64,000 bases of DNA, from assembly GCA_032622095.1 (NCBI GenBank), contig CP136065.1, forward strand, positions 109,409,195 to 109,473,194, written 5' to 3'. The translations under genes were made by a program, and so were the position numbers. Under the pieces are notes generated by a model that ran no database searches, was not told where the DNA came from, and saw nothing but the letters and a program-made list of their open reading frames with translations. The DNA is from Siphonodentalium dalli. Taxonomy: Eukaryota; Mollusca; Scaphopoda; Gadilida; Siphonodentaliidae. This document shows positions 11,424-22,559 of this stretch, in pieces (the first letter of the stretch is position 1; each line of letters opens with the position of its first letter).

Positions 11424-14006
11424 TCATTTATTTGCGGAAAACTGCCGAACCATGTTACAGATCAGATTGCATATGCTCGGGTGTTCAGCCTTCATGAGGA
11501 ATATGAACTTTTCTATTTCATCAAAGTTTACGAAAATTGGTTGGTGAACTCCTATTTCAGTGAAAAATCTCTTCCGCAAATGGTTATGTTTTTCACATCT
11601 CATTATAAGGTGTTCTTCCGTTTCAATTTCATTTGCTTCACATTTTTTACATATGCGTTTCTCGTAAGGTATTTTTGGCTGAGCGTGTCGCCCAACCTCT
11701 ACCTGCAACTTATGATTGCTTACTCTAAGCTTACTGAAACACGATCTCGTATAAAAATTAGTAATTTGGAGTAAGTATGGTTCAATTTCATATTGTTCTT
11801 TGAAACAACGATACGTTCTTAATTTATTCATACCATTTTTCTTGTTGTCATCGAATATTTCGTTTTTGAACGTTAGAATATGAACGCATTTTAATTCTTC
11901 CCGGACTTTATTGAGATATTCCAGCGATAGGTTATTCTCTAAATCGCTTATTTTTGGCATGTGAAGTGCTTCTGCCAAAAACGGTGGAATTATATATTCC
12001 TCGCATATTTGGGCAGAATTCTGAAGTAACATATTCGGTTTTCTTTCAGACAGTTTAAGCATATATCTTACAGCATTCATTATCGCATCATGTGCTATCG
12101 GAAATCTGCCCAATTCTGCTCTTGTCGCGTGATTAGACGCCATTCTATTTAAACCCAACACTGATTTACAAAATTTAACATGTGTAATTTCACATGGAAC
12201 AGATTCGAGCTTGTTAATATTAATATGCGATGCCCATATTTCGCAACCATATAAAACGATAGGTTTTATCAGCTTGTCAAATAGTTTACACCAAATGCTT
12301 ACTGAGAAAATTTCATGTTTGCGCAAGGATGACATTAAACTATACATTGCTTTTAACCCTTTGTTGTTAACATCTATCTGGGCTTTGCAAAATTTTCCAT
12401 TCGCACAAAATTTAATACCAAGATAGGTATATTCCTTAACTGTTTCCAACGGAGTGTTGCTTAATTTAAAGGCAGTTAGTTTTTTTGTTGCTCGTTTCCT
12501 GAATATCAGGCATTTAGTTTTCTGAAGATTCACTTCTACTTTGTTCCTTATGCTGTAATTCTCCAATTTATTCAAACATCTTTGCATACCTTCAGCAGTT
12601 TCAGATAGCATAACCAGATCATCTGCAAATAGCATATGACTTAGAGATTTTTCGCCAACTTTAACCGGTTTGCACGAATCATCAAATTCGGCGCTAATGT
12701 CATCAATAAATATTTTGAAAATTGTGGGAGAAATAATAAATCCTTGTCTAACGCCAATATTTGAAATCATATGAGGCCCATAACCTTGGCTAGTTCGTAC
12801 CGAATAAGCACTTGACGCATACATAGATTCAATAGTTTTCATAATATTGCCATTGATACCAACATGTTTCAATTTAGTAAACATTGTCTCCCGGTGGACA
12901 GTATCAAATGCCTTACGGAAGTCTACAAATACTGCATATAGAGGTTTTGCCTCTTTCAGGTACTTAGTAGTTAGCGATTTTAAAATGAACGCACTATCAA
13001 TCGTGCTTCTATTTTTTCTAAATCCATATTGATTATCACTTATAATATCATTATCATCCAAAAATTTGGAAATTCGTGTATTGATTATTTTGTTAAATAT
13101 TTTACTTATAGAACTGCTCAAAGCTATAGCTCTATAATTGTTTGGATCGTGACGATCACCTTTTTTAAGGATAGGTGTCAGTGTGGACTCGCTCCAACAT
13201 GTAGGATAATATGAAGAGTTCAGAACCAAATTAAACAACTTTGTTAAATCTAGTGCCATAATCGGTCCGACGGCTTTCAATAGTTCATTCCGCAGCCCGT
13301 CACTGCCTGGAGATTTATTATTTTTCAAACTCTTCAGAACGCCTATTACTTCCAGGGTCGAAATTTCATCATTATTGAGATCGCAAATGATCTTAGGTTT
13401 GTCTGTTTTACATATAAAAGTATCTTTATCCCGATGAGCGCTGTTGCAATATAAATCATTAAAAAATTTAACACTAATGTCTGGATCAAGATCGTCGTTA
13501 TCTTTCCTACTATCATCTCTCATTTTTTTAATAAACTTCCAGTATTCACTCGGATCTGACGTTTCCATGTTTTCAAGTTCTATTGCAAATTTGTGTCGGA
13601 ATAATTTAGCTCTATATTTAGTTTCCCTTTTATATGCTTTTTTGGCTGCGCAAAATTTTTCAATTAAACTTTTGTTCAGCGGCTGCTCTCTCATTTCGCG
13701 CACAGCTTTTTGCATTATGTATTTTAGTGTTTTACACTTATCATTAAACCACCTACGTTTTTTATATTGCTTAATTTTACCATTCTTTACAGTTTTGGAT
13801 GCCGACTTATTCAGTCTTTTAAGAAGTTCCGTAAAGTCAGTTACAGCTTTTTCTGTGTCATTTGCGGTTTCTTCATAACGCGATACTCTTAACCTCGATA
13901 ATTCGTCTTGGAAACATTTGCTGTTAACAGTCATTATTGCCTTGTTTGCACTATCTTTAGTCCATTTCAATGAATATTTCGGTACAGTATATTCATATAT
14001 AAACAT
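11424..14006 (-). pseudogene. LINE ORF2, part 2: reverse transcriptase
   Basis: Encodes 860 residues. The basic spacer at 80-145 is followed by reverse transcriptase blocks: NNKSPGSDGL (229-238), PILKKGD (278-284), NNYRAIALSS (289-298), QYGFRKNRST (326-335), VDFRKAFD (361-368), GVRQGFIISP (418-427) and the catalytic FADD (460-463). Near the C terminus is a CCHC-like knuckle (CKKCEANEIETEEHLIMRC), as in CR1/L2/I-like elements. There is no internal stop, so the copy is fairly young. It is inactive as it stands only because the endonuclease lies in another frame. Codon use is AT-rich like its surroundings. Confidence 0.92.
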
Positions 14007-14019
14007 ATTATCACAATTA

Positions 14020-14881
14020 CTACTCTCTTGAAAATATTCTTAAGTGAACAGCAAGTTGGCTGTGATCTGAAAATTCATTTGGATTTTTGACACAGAAATA
14101 GGACACGTCCGATAGATATTTCTCTGACACTATAATATAATCGACTACACTGCACCCATTATATTGACAACTCGTAAAGTTCCCAAAAGAATCGCCGGGT
14201 GTTCTTCCATTGAGTATACGCAGTGACGCAGCTTTATATAATGAGAGGAGTTGTCGCCCAAAATGGTTTACTTTATCATCTAAACTTTCTCGTGCAGCGA
14301 TTTCATCAACTTTATACGTATTGGGAAGGGGGCCATACCTATCGCAATCGTCTGTAACATAATCCGGCCGTTTCGCTGTTCTCGAGTTAAAATCCCCTCC
14401 CAAGATAACAAAGTCGTCCGACTTACAATCTTTTAAAAGTGTTTCAATGCTGTCGTACACGGAATCGTAATTGCTACTATGAGCCCAGAAAGTCGAGTTC
14501 GCAGGAGGAATATATATGGATATAAATACTACATTCGATTGCATATTGAAGATACTGCCACAAAATTCAACCCATATTGCGTATTGATTTAATTTCAAGA
14601 CTCTAATTACAGAAGACTTATACTTATTCTTACAATAAAAGGCAATTCCTCCTCTGATTGTACTATTTGATCCTCTACTAAGATCAAAGCAGCAGTACCC
14701 TGGCATTTCTATATCATCCACAGAGTGGTGCCAGGTTTCTGATATCGTTATAAAATCATATTTTTCTAAATGCTTTCGGCAATCTTCATCGGTAATTTTA
14801 TTCACAAAGCCTTGCGCATTCCAGGCAGTATATGCAATTTTCCGCCGACGGCTATGGTTTTGCGAAAGAGAGCTCATATGC

Positions 14882-14883
<2 letters not shown>
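14020..14883 (-). pseudogene. LINE ORF2, part 1: apurinic-like endonuclease domain
   Basis: Encodes 287 residues of the exonuclease-endonuclease-phosphatase fold, which nicks target DNA to prime reverse transcription. Visible motifs are WNAQG at 21, ISETWHH with catalytic E49, GGDFNSR with D164 and N166, SVVDYI near 245 and the catalytic SDH at 272-274. That is the whole domain. The frame stops 13 bases before the start of the reverse transcriptase frame, which is shifted by one base but open upstream and overlapping, so a single indel near 14020 separates what was one ORF. The ATG at 14883 may not be the original start. Confidence 0.88.

Positions 14884-14884
<1 letters not shown>

Positions 14885-14922
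<38 letters not shown>
14885..14922. repeat. (TA)n microsatellite at the LINE 5' side
   Basis: About 18 TA units begin two bases beyond the endonuclease start codon. Confidence 0.95.
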
Positions 14923-14924
<2 letters not shown>

Positions 14925-15500
14925 TAACGATATTCGAAAAGGACTGTCGGGAATAGTCTAGATATGAACGTCAAAATTGAAATAGGCATATATTCCAGTC
15001 ACATTGTATATATCTTTAAACTCTTTAGACCATCGTTTCAACACTAGTCTACCTCGTTAATTTTAAGTATCCAGACGCTGTTTCAACAAAACAATTATAC
15101 CATTTTGCGTATATAATTGGACCAATATATAGCCGCGCAATTATTATCGTAAACGAATCATAAACTTATATTATAAATCGTGTTACCACGCATAATAGAT
15201 TTATGCGACTATACTGCTACGCAATTGATTTGTTAGTACGGTAATATTGTAAATAAATAAAACAATCTAGATATATGATATATGCATATACATGTATTTA
15301 AAAAAGTTACCTACTGAGGTTTATGTTGGTTATTAATGTATTTCAGAATTTGTGCTAGTTGCTGTGAACAAAAAGATAGCTCATCTGTTCTAACACTTTG
15401 AAAACACTGTTAATGTACAATTAATGTTTTGGAGCTTTCTCTTTCAAATGGTATATAATATATGGCATATCTATCTATATATTTTGAGACTTCCGTATAT
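14923..15500. other. No gene seen
   Basis: AT-rich DNA between LINE and microsatellite; nothing recognised. Confidence 0.6.
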
Positions 15501-15588
15501 ATGTGTGTGTGTGTGTGTGGGGGGGGGTGTGAGGGTGTGTGTGTGTGTGTGTGTGGGTGTGTGTGTGTGTGTGTGTGTGGGGGGGGGG
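15501..15588 (+). repeat. (GT)n microsatellite with G runs
   Basis: GT repeats interrupted by runs of eight to ten G. Open frames on both strands here are artefacts. Confidence 0.97.
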
Positions 15589-15833
15589 TACTTCATATAA
15601 TCGAAAACGGCTGCGCGGATCGAGCTCAAATTTCGTGTATAAGTGTAAAACACACGGGGATCGTCGACGTCGCATTTTGGACGAGCTCTGAGCACTCCTT
15701 GACCCTTAAAGTGCGACATTCGTTTCGATACGATGGGTTTCGCTATCGATTCGCTCCCGATCCAAGAGGCGTAACTCTACATTTTTTATATCTGTATATG
15801 TATATTTTTATATCCATATTCACTTCAAACTGC

Positions 15834-16300
15834 TAAATACGAGGCACTGTGATACGTCCCAGAATCTGACGGGACTTCCACTACCTCAAGCCGTGAATAC
15901 CAACAACAACGACATTGTTGGACTCGCCAAGCCGTGAATGCCAACAACAACGACGTTGGCGAGAACGCAGCTTATATGGCTGCTAAAATTTAGTAAATAC
16001 GAGGCACTGTGATACGTCCCAGAATCTGACGGGACTTCCACTACCTCAAGCCGTGAATACCAACAACAACGACATTGTTGGACTCGCCAAGCCGTGGATG
16101 CCAACAACAACGACGTTGGCGAGAACGCAGCTTATATGGCTGCTAAAATTTAGTAAATACGAGGCACTGTGATACGTCCCAGAATCTGACGGGACTTCCA
16201 CTGCCTCAAGTCGTGAATGCCAACAACAACGACATTGTTGGACTCGCCAAGCCGTGAATGCCAACAACAATGACTTTGTTGGCGAGAAAACACACAATGC
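15834..16300. repeat. 160-bp tandem array, about 2.9 copies
   Basis: taaatacgaggcactgtgat starts units at 15834, 15994 and 16154. Each unit holds a gtccc/gggac hairpin and the palindromic ccaacaa ... ttgttgg motifs. A stray piece with the same motif lies at 16340-16376. The third unit is diverged at its end. Minus-strand open frames follow the repeat. Confidence 0.92.
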
Positions 16301-16649
16301 TATTTTCTCTTTACGGCAATGTGAGAATTTTCGGGTGGCCCCAAGCCGTGAATGCCAACAACAACGACATCGTTGGCATACCTCTTTTAGGGACGGGTAT
16401 CATAATTCCTCTTGATTAAACAATTTTTCATCGGGTCAGTTCTTTCCGCCCGATGTACCTTAAATCTTTTAGGGACGGGTACCATAATTTCTCTTGATTA
16501 AAAAGGCACAATTAACTCATTGAAAAAGCCAAAAAAATGTCATGTTTCGGATAACGCCGCCAGTGGCGGGCTAACATGCTAGTCTATTATATATTTTGGA
16601 AGATCTGTCTGTGTGTGTGTGGTGCGTGTGTGTGTTCGCGATGAACTCG

Positions 16650-17437
16650 AAAACGGTGAAACTTGGTATGTGGGGGTGTTTTCGGCCGGGGGTGGCATGG
16701 GCCTATTAATTTGTCCGTGCGACGTGACCTTGACCTTGAAATCGGGTCATTTCAAGGTAAAACGCCCGAATATCACGGGATTTCGATGAAACTTGGTATG
16801 TGGGTGTACGTTCGGCCGGGGAGTGGCATAGGCCTATTAATTTGCCCGTGCGACGTGACCTTAACCTTGAAGTCGGGTCATTTCAAGGTCAAACGCCCGA
16901 ATATCACGGGATTTCGGTGAAACTTAGTATGTGGGGTTACTTTCGGTCGGGGAGTGGCATAGGCCTATTAATTTGCCCGTGCGACGTGACCTTGACCTTG
17001 AAATCGGGTCATTTCAAGGTCAAACGCCCGAATATCACGGGAGTTCGATGACACTTGGTATGTGGGGGTACTTTCGTATGGGGAGTCTCATAAGCATATT
17101 CATTTGCCCGTGCGACGTGACCTTGACCTTGAAATCGGGTCAATTCAAGGTTAAATCGCCAATTTTGATGGGATTTCGACGAAATTTTATACATAGGGTT
17201 ACTTTTTTCCACTCAGTGTTTTGGACGGGTCAAATCGTGACCCCGACCTTACCTTGACCTTCTAAATGATCAATTCAAGGTCAAATCGGGTAAAACCGGA
17301 TGGATTTCGACGGGTACTTTTGTCGGGTACTTTGTCCGGGCAGTGTGTTGGACGGGTCAAATCGTTACCCCACCTGACCGTGACCTTCAAAATGGTCAAT
17401 TCAAGGTCCAAGCCCGGACGAAGTCGGGTCACCTTCT
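16650..17437 (+). repeat. 131-bp tandem array, about five to six copies
   Basis: acttggtatgtggg recurs at 16661, 16791, 16922 and 17053, then decays. Every clear unit has cgtgaccttgaccttgaa followed by tttcaaggtcaaacgcccga. Preceded by a short gtgt run. Open frames are repeat artefacts. Confidence 0.93.
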
Positions 17438-17537
17438 AGTATTTTATATAATGTGATCTGGGGTTCAAAAATTAAGTGCGTCTTCAAACGTCGATTATCT
17501 GAGCTTGTGGCAAACTTTTGACGACATGAAAACAGTT

Positions 17538-17617
17538 ACTGCCAATTGACCTACTGTATTAATTTGAATAGGATAATTAGGCATAGTTCAAATTAATACA
17601 GTAGGTCAATTGGCAGT
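17538..17617. repeat. Hairpin with perfect 31-bp arms
   Basis: Arms 17538-17568 and 17587-17617 are exact reverse complements; the loop is 18 bases. Confidence 0.93.
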
Positions 17618-17725
17618 TTTCAGATTACCCCACCGTGCCTCTCCTATATATGTTAAGCACAGCATAATTATGTCGCTTAGATCACATGGGGCTTTAACGC
17701 GCACCGCTAGCAGACTTAGTCTGAT

Positions 17726-17882
17726 GCCCGCCCCCTTTTGCACTGCCCATATACGCCGTCTCTATATACGCGCTTGCTTCACGTTAATGGTGGTATAATA
17801 AGGACCTTATGATACTACCATTAACGTGAAGCAGGCGCGTATATAGAGGCGGCGTATATGGACAGCGCAAAAGGGGGCGGGC
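17726..17882. repeat. Hairpin with arms of about 70 bp
   Basis: gcccgcccccttttgc ... ttaatggtggtat pairs with its inverse ending gggggcgggc; the tip is ataaggaccttat. A few mismatches. Confidence 0.9.
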
Positions 17883-18149
17883 AGCGGAGCGAGTTACAGG
17901 CCCCTGCATGTGCTTAGATGTACATTTTGGAACCGGTCGTGTTTTAGAACGAAAAAGTTCAATAAAATCGACAAACTTATGATTTAAAAAAAATTTAAAC
18001 GTTTAATAAATATTCCAAATTTCATTCATATCCATTGAGAAACAAGGGAGTGAATGCGACATCACGTCTGCTTACACCTTTGATGACACCTTTTATTTTG
18101 GAGCTGGTCACATGTAGGTTTACACTTGTATATATCTTGTGTGCTTCAG

Positions 18150-20011
18150 GGCCCTGTTTCATGAAGGCAACTTATGATATAGTTGGGACTTAAGATGGTC
18201 ATAAGTTCAAACTTCAGTCATAAGTGCGTTTCACGAACAAAGTCTTAACCTAAGATGGTCTTAACGTTGGTCTTAACTTTAAGACTGGTGTGAGGTGTCA
18301 TAAGATAATCTTAAAGTTAAGACCTACGCGTATATACGCTGTGATCCGCAGTTGGTCCGAAATGTGGATGTGATCTTGTTCATGTATATATTATTATAAA
18401 CACATTTAACTGAATAACACCTTGCTAGCACGGAGGGGTGTTTCAGAAATGGTAGTAATTAATAACCAACTGGTAAGCTATAGCAGTGACGTGGCCAGTG
18501 GTTGCAAGATTGGCGGGGTGTCCGCTACTAACTGTAAACCGCCAAGACCGGACTATATATACATTTCTAATTGCTGTTACAAAAAGAATATATTTACATA
18601 GAGTTGAACATCATTTGCGATTCAAATCACCCAATCGCACTGTAGACAATAATCATGTTGAGACAATTAGTCCGAACATTTTCACATCGAGGATAATAGT
18701 GAATGATTTATACTCAGTTTTTTTTATAACTGCTTATGTCATATGCAGCTATTATTAATATTATTTACTTGCCTTTCTATATTATTATGTTATAATTTGA
18801 TTGTAAAAATGTATTGTATATGTACCCGTATATATATAAACAAGATAATAATACATAATATGTGTTATTGTATTATTATTATGTATATTATCATAATCTA
18901 TTAACTATGAAATAAAAAGATATATAGCATGTATACATATAGTATACGGACCGCGCGGGCACACCGGGATCCGCGAAAGAACATATAATATCACTGTGAA
19001 CTGGCCCACAGACCCCTGGGGGAATTACTAAAATACCAATATACCAGTGGTATAGTCAATATTGGTATTTAGTAATTTTCCCCAGGGGCCTGTGAACCGG
19101 CCGTCTGTTCACGTGTTGTTAATTATAAACGCTCTTTATTAGAAGTCGTTGATTTGGTTTTTATTAAAACATATATGCAGAATGTCGTTCAACGTAACGT
19201 ACTTTCGAAGTTCATACGCAGTTTGTTAATTATAACAGGCGTTTAGCACATTTGTCAACAGAACCAGAGCAAATGGCACTAACATCATTTATATATGGCT
19301 TCTACAAGTATGTCTCAGATTGGAAATAAGTCTATTTGGAACACGATATGAAGCCCTATTCACATTATAGCAATATACATAAAGAGCGTTTTGTGTTAGT
19401 ATTCCATGAATGTTGGCAATCAATAAAGAGCGTTTAGCTCAGTGCTTCCATTGTGGTGTATTGTATGTGTATGCCGTCGTGGCGACATATTCGGTTTCCT
19501 GGTATTATAGATGCTTCAAAGACGTATAATGTATTAGAACCTAATATCATCATTGAAAGGAGCGAACATATGTCTCGCGTCGCTTTAATGGCATATGTTA
19601 TATGAGTGAAGGTTCACATTCTGAGTTAGGATGTATAAGTCCCTTTAATAACTGAAATAATATATTTGAGCTCGATATGTTTGTATAAAATAGGCATTGG
19701 AAGCATGCAGCTATGTGTGGATGGGGTCTGACGCGAAAACACAGTTAAAAAGCGCGCTCGTGCAGTTAAGTATGCACCAGTCATTATACTGATTATCGCC
19801 CTTGCATTAAAATATCATAATTATTCTTAGACACGCCCTAGTATCTGTCACCAGACATTGTACCTAGGCATATAACACACACAGAACCAACATTTTCTGT
19901 GCTGTGAAACGCGTTCTTGAAACGGAAAAGTTACATCATAAGATCCACCTTAGATCTTAGATTAAGTCCATCTTAAGATAATCTTATGACATTGCTTCAT
20001 GAAACAGGCCC
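18150..20011. mobile_element. Harbinger-like element 1 (CAG target duplication)
   Basis: Starts ggccctgtttcatgaa and ends with the inverse, flanked on both sides by CAG (18147-18149, 20012-20014). Inverted ends extend inward about 150 bp as diverged copies rich in cttaaga motifs. No transposase seen inside; it holds a hairpin at 19000-19100. Target duplications of CWG type are known for Harbinger elements of fish. Confidence 0.7.
19000..19100. repeat. Hairpin inside Harbinger-like element 1
   Basis: cccctgggggaattac ... accaatat and atattggt ... cccaggggcc fold with a loop of about 18 bases. Confidence 0.8.
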
Positions 20012-20410
20012 CAGAACAAAAGAGAGGAATAAAATCAACAAATTTGAGAATTAGAAAAAAAATTCAAAAGTTAATATATTTCATGTCCCAACCAGGACAC
20101 ACATAGTCACATACCGAATTTCTTTCATATACATAGAAACAACCAGAAAACGCCACATAAACAGCTTTTATTTGGAGTCAACCTGGGCCCTGTTTCATGA
20201 AAGCAACTTATGACATAGTTGGGACTTAAGATGGTCATAAGTTCAAACTTCAGTTATAAGTGCGTTTCACGAACAAGGTCTTAACTTAAGATGGTCTTAG
20301 CGTTGGTCTTAACTTTAAGACTGGTGTGAGGTGTCTTAAGATAATCTTAAAGTTAAGACCCACGTAATAAGTGGCATATCGATCACAAATATGGCGGCCT
20401 ATAAGTTATT

Positions 20411-20581
20411 TTGCAATTACGGAGAGATCTACGACGACAAAGGCTATTTAGTGACAGAAACAATCCACCGGATTGCATGGGCGATGAAGAGATTAGAGCA
20501 AAATATCCTATTCGAAATGGTTGGAACATTATCACGTGGTGCTTTTTGGACATTAAATGCCCACGCCCATGTCGTGATTTT
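20411..20581 (+). pseudogene. Harbinger (HARBI1-like) transposase N-terminal remnant
   Basis: An open segment inside the second CTG-flanked element reads RRQRLFSDRNNPPDCMGDEE, then EIRAKYPIRNG and later KCPRPCRDF. The pattern R-x-F-x-D-R-x-N-P-x-D followed by D-E-E-I-x-x-x-Y and R-P is like the start of Harbinger nucleases as I know them. Nothing recognisable follows, and the DDE catalytic part is absent, so it is a truncated relic. The overlapping frame from 20391 is a shadow. The family call agrees with the 3-bp CTG target duplication. Confidence 0.45.
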
Positions 20582-21354
20582 CAAGGCTGTCCAAATTTTT
20601 GTCATGTTTTGTTGTTGTTGCAGGGGTGGGATTACCATTGTACAGCATACTGTATATATGATGTACACAACCGTAACGATGACACCCCTTAATGCGAGTA
20701 TGCTAATGAAAACGTAGTTATATATATATCCATGGTATGACAACCGATAGATATACATCTGCATAAAAATAATAAAAAAGTTACTCTAATTACAGATATT
20801 TTTCATTTCCCTTTGAATCGAAAAATGACCTATGTGTGTCCTGATGACATCGCCGATTTATTTTGATTATTGCTACACGTAGAGAGCGATGGTCGATAAT
20901 ACACGTGTTATGTCGGCTCACATAACAAAAATCGCCGCCTGATCATTGCTCTCAGTGGATTAACTCGGCGTGAATGCATGGTCGCAGTCATGCATCGATC
21001 CATATAATTATATTGTCTTATTTCTGACACCGCCACTCACCAGTAAACGCAAAGCTCGTCATTTTAAGAGCCTGCGATGTAGGCCTACTCATGTTCGAAT
21101 TTACATCGTGGAACCCATGTAAGTATATGCGAATATAAGGCCACTGACTATAGACAATAATTAAGATATATGCGCTGATTCGCCCACCCCCACCCCAGCC
21201 GCTATCCAGCATCCTTGTCACACAATAATGTCAACTCGGACTCTACTCTTTATCGGTAACCTCTCAATGCCGTACATACATATTGCACAAGCCCACATTT
21301 TTTTGTTCCGGACTGTAGAAAATTGTCTAAATGAGCGGGAACTTAACTTACTAC

Positions 21355-21842
21355 TTAAAGGTACTCAATCCGTAAAGAGGGTCCCCATCTCAACAGATTC
21401 CAACAACAACAAGCCGATCAGAGGGTCCTATCTTACTATTTCTTTGGCTTTGGGGGGTAAAAAATATTTGATTCGAGTCGAGGAACCCATCATACAAAGC
21501 TCGGAGTTATTAGATATCGATTTTTGAAATTTGTTAATTGCTCGAGATGAGTACTAATAACTGCCGTCAATTTGGTAACCTGCTCGAGATTTTACGCCAA
21601 AACTCTATTCAAACAGACAAGGATGGATAACTCTATAATCAAGTGGTAATAATAACGAAATTTTGACTGTCTTCTGGGCCAGACAGAATTCCCGATAATG
21701 AAAAATAATAGATTTCTAAAATCGATATCTAACAAATCTGAGCTTTGATGGGTGACTTCCTCGACTCGAATCAAATATTTTTGACCCCCGAAGCCATTGA
21801 AATAGTAATTGAGATGAGTTTTATCGGATTGAGTACCTTTAA
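21355..21842. mobile_element. TTAA MITE, copy 4, inside Harbinger-like element 2
   Basis: Reverse-complement twin of 10621-11107 with only scattered differences, both with the extra ccaacaacaac segment near one end. TTAA at both borders. Confidence 0.85.
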
Positions 21843-22559
21843 GTAGGACTTAATCTTGTTTTTGTGAAACGCCTTCTTGAAACGGAAAAGTTACATCATA
21901 AGATCCACCTTAAATCTTAGATTAAGTCCATCTTAAGATAATCTTATGACATTGCTTCATGAAACAGGACCCTGGGCATCGGCTTAAATTACACTTTATA
22001 AGTGTGTTCCGGAAAACGATCTAGTTCGTTTCGTCATATTCCGACTATACTTTTGTATTCGCATTAAACATGGCGGAAAAATAGAAAATGTGTTGGTTTT
22101 TTTAGAAATAACTTAGATAACAAGAAATTTCCATAAATCTACATTTCAAAGATAATGGATGATGAAAGTATGCTATTAGGAGTGCATATTTAAAGCAGAT
22201 TTTTGTAGGCGCCGAAGGAGGCCTCAACCCGAGTCAACTTCAAGTTCAAGGTGTAAGTTAAATGTATAGGCACCTCTGACCTCACTCCTCAGCTAACTAC
22301 CAGTACCAACACAAACATTGTATCGATGAGTTATATCAAATATGCATGTAAGGATCTTGGCAAAGTCAAGTTATAAGGATATCCATAAATAGTTACTTGT
22401 AAATCAAGTAATCATTCGTCGGTGAGGACGAACAAATTATCAAACAGAAAGTATCGGTGATATAAATTATAAGGGTATGCAAATTGCAATCGCATATTGT
22501 TTGAATTACTAACATGGATGGGAATTATATATATAACCAGTATAGATAAAAGTCAACAA

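Larger units (their letters stand above)
11281..14883 (-). mobile_element. LINE (non-LTR retrotransposon), nearly complete ORF2 with one frameshift
   Basis: On the minus strand an endonuclease frame (14883-14020) is followed by a reverse transcriptase frame (14006-11424). A short 3' UTR ends with AATAAA and four copies of a five-base unit (aacat on the plus strand, 11281-11300), the simple-repeat tail typical of some LINE clades (L2/CR1, I/Nimb, RTE types) instead of poly-A. No ORF1 is visible; a (TA)n run begins just past the endonuclease start, so the 5' end may be truncated there. The clade is not resolved. Confidence 0.9.
20186..21971. mobile_element. Harbinger-like element 2 (CTG target duplication)
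   Basis: Same ends as the element at 18150, in the same orientation and only 175 bp away, flanked by CTG (20183-20185, 21972-21974). It contains the transposase remnant at 20411 and a TTAA MITE inserted at 21355-21842. Confidence 0.72.

Noticed and set aside
15462-15836. 124-codon plus-strand and 82-codon minus-strand frames
   Set aside because: Created by GT repeats and G runs.
15886-16297. Minus-strand frames of 74 and 83 codons with repeated peptide
   Set aside because: Translation of the 160-bp tandem array.
16663-17257. Plus-strand frames of 83-108 codons with repeated peptide
   Set aside because: Translation of the 131-bp array in successive frames; both strands are open.
20391-20717. 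108-codon frame starting MAAYKLF
   Set aside because: The neighbouring frame from 20411 shows the Harbinger pattern; this one ends in low-complexity Cys/Thr/Met and shows nothing recognisable.
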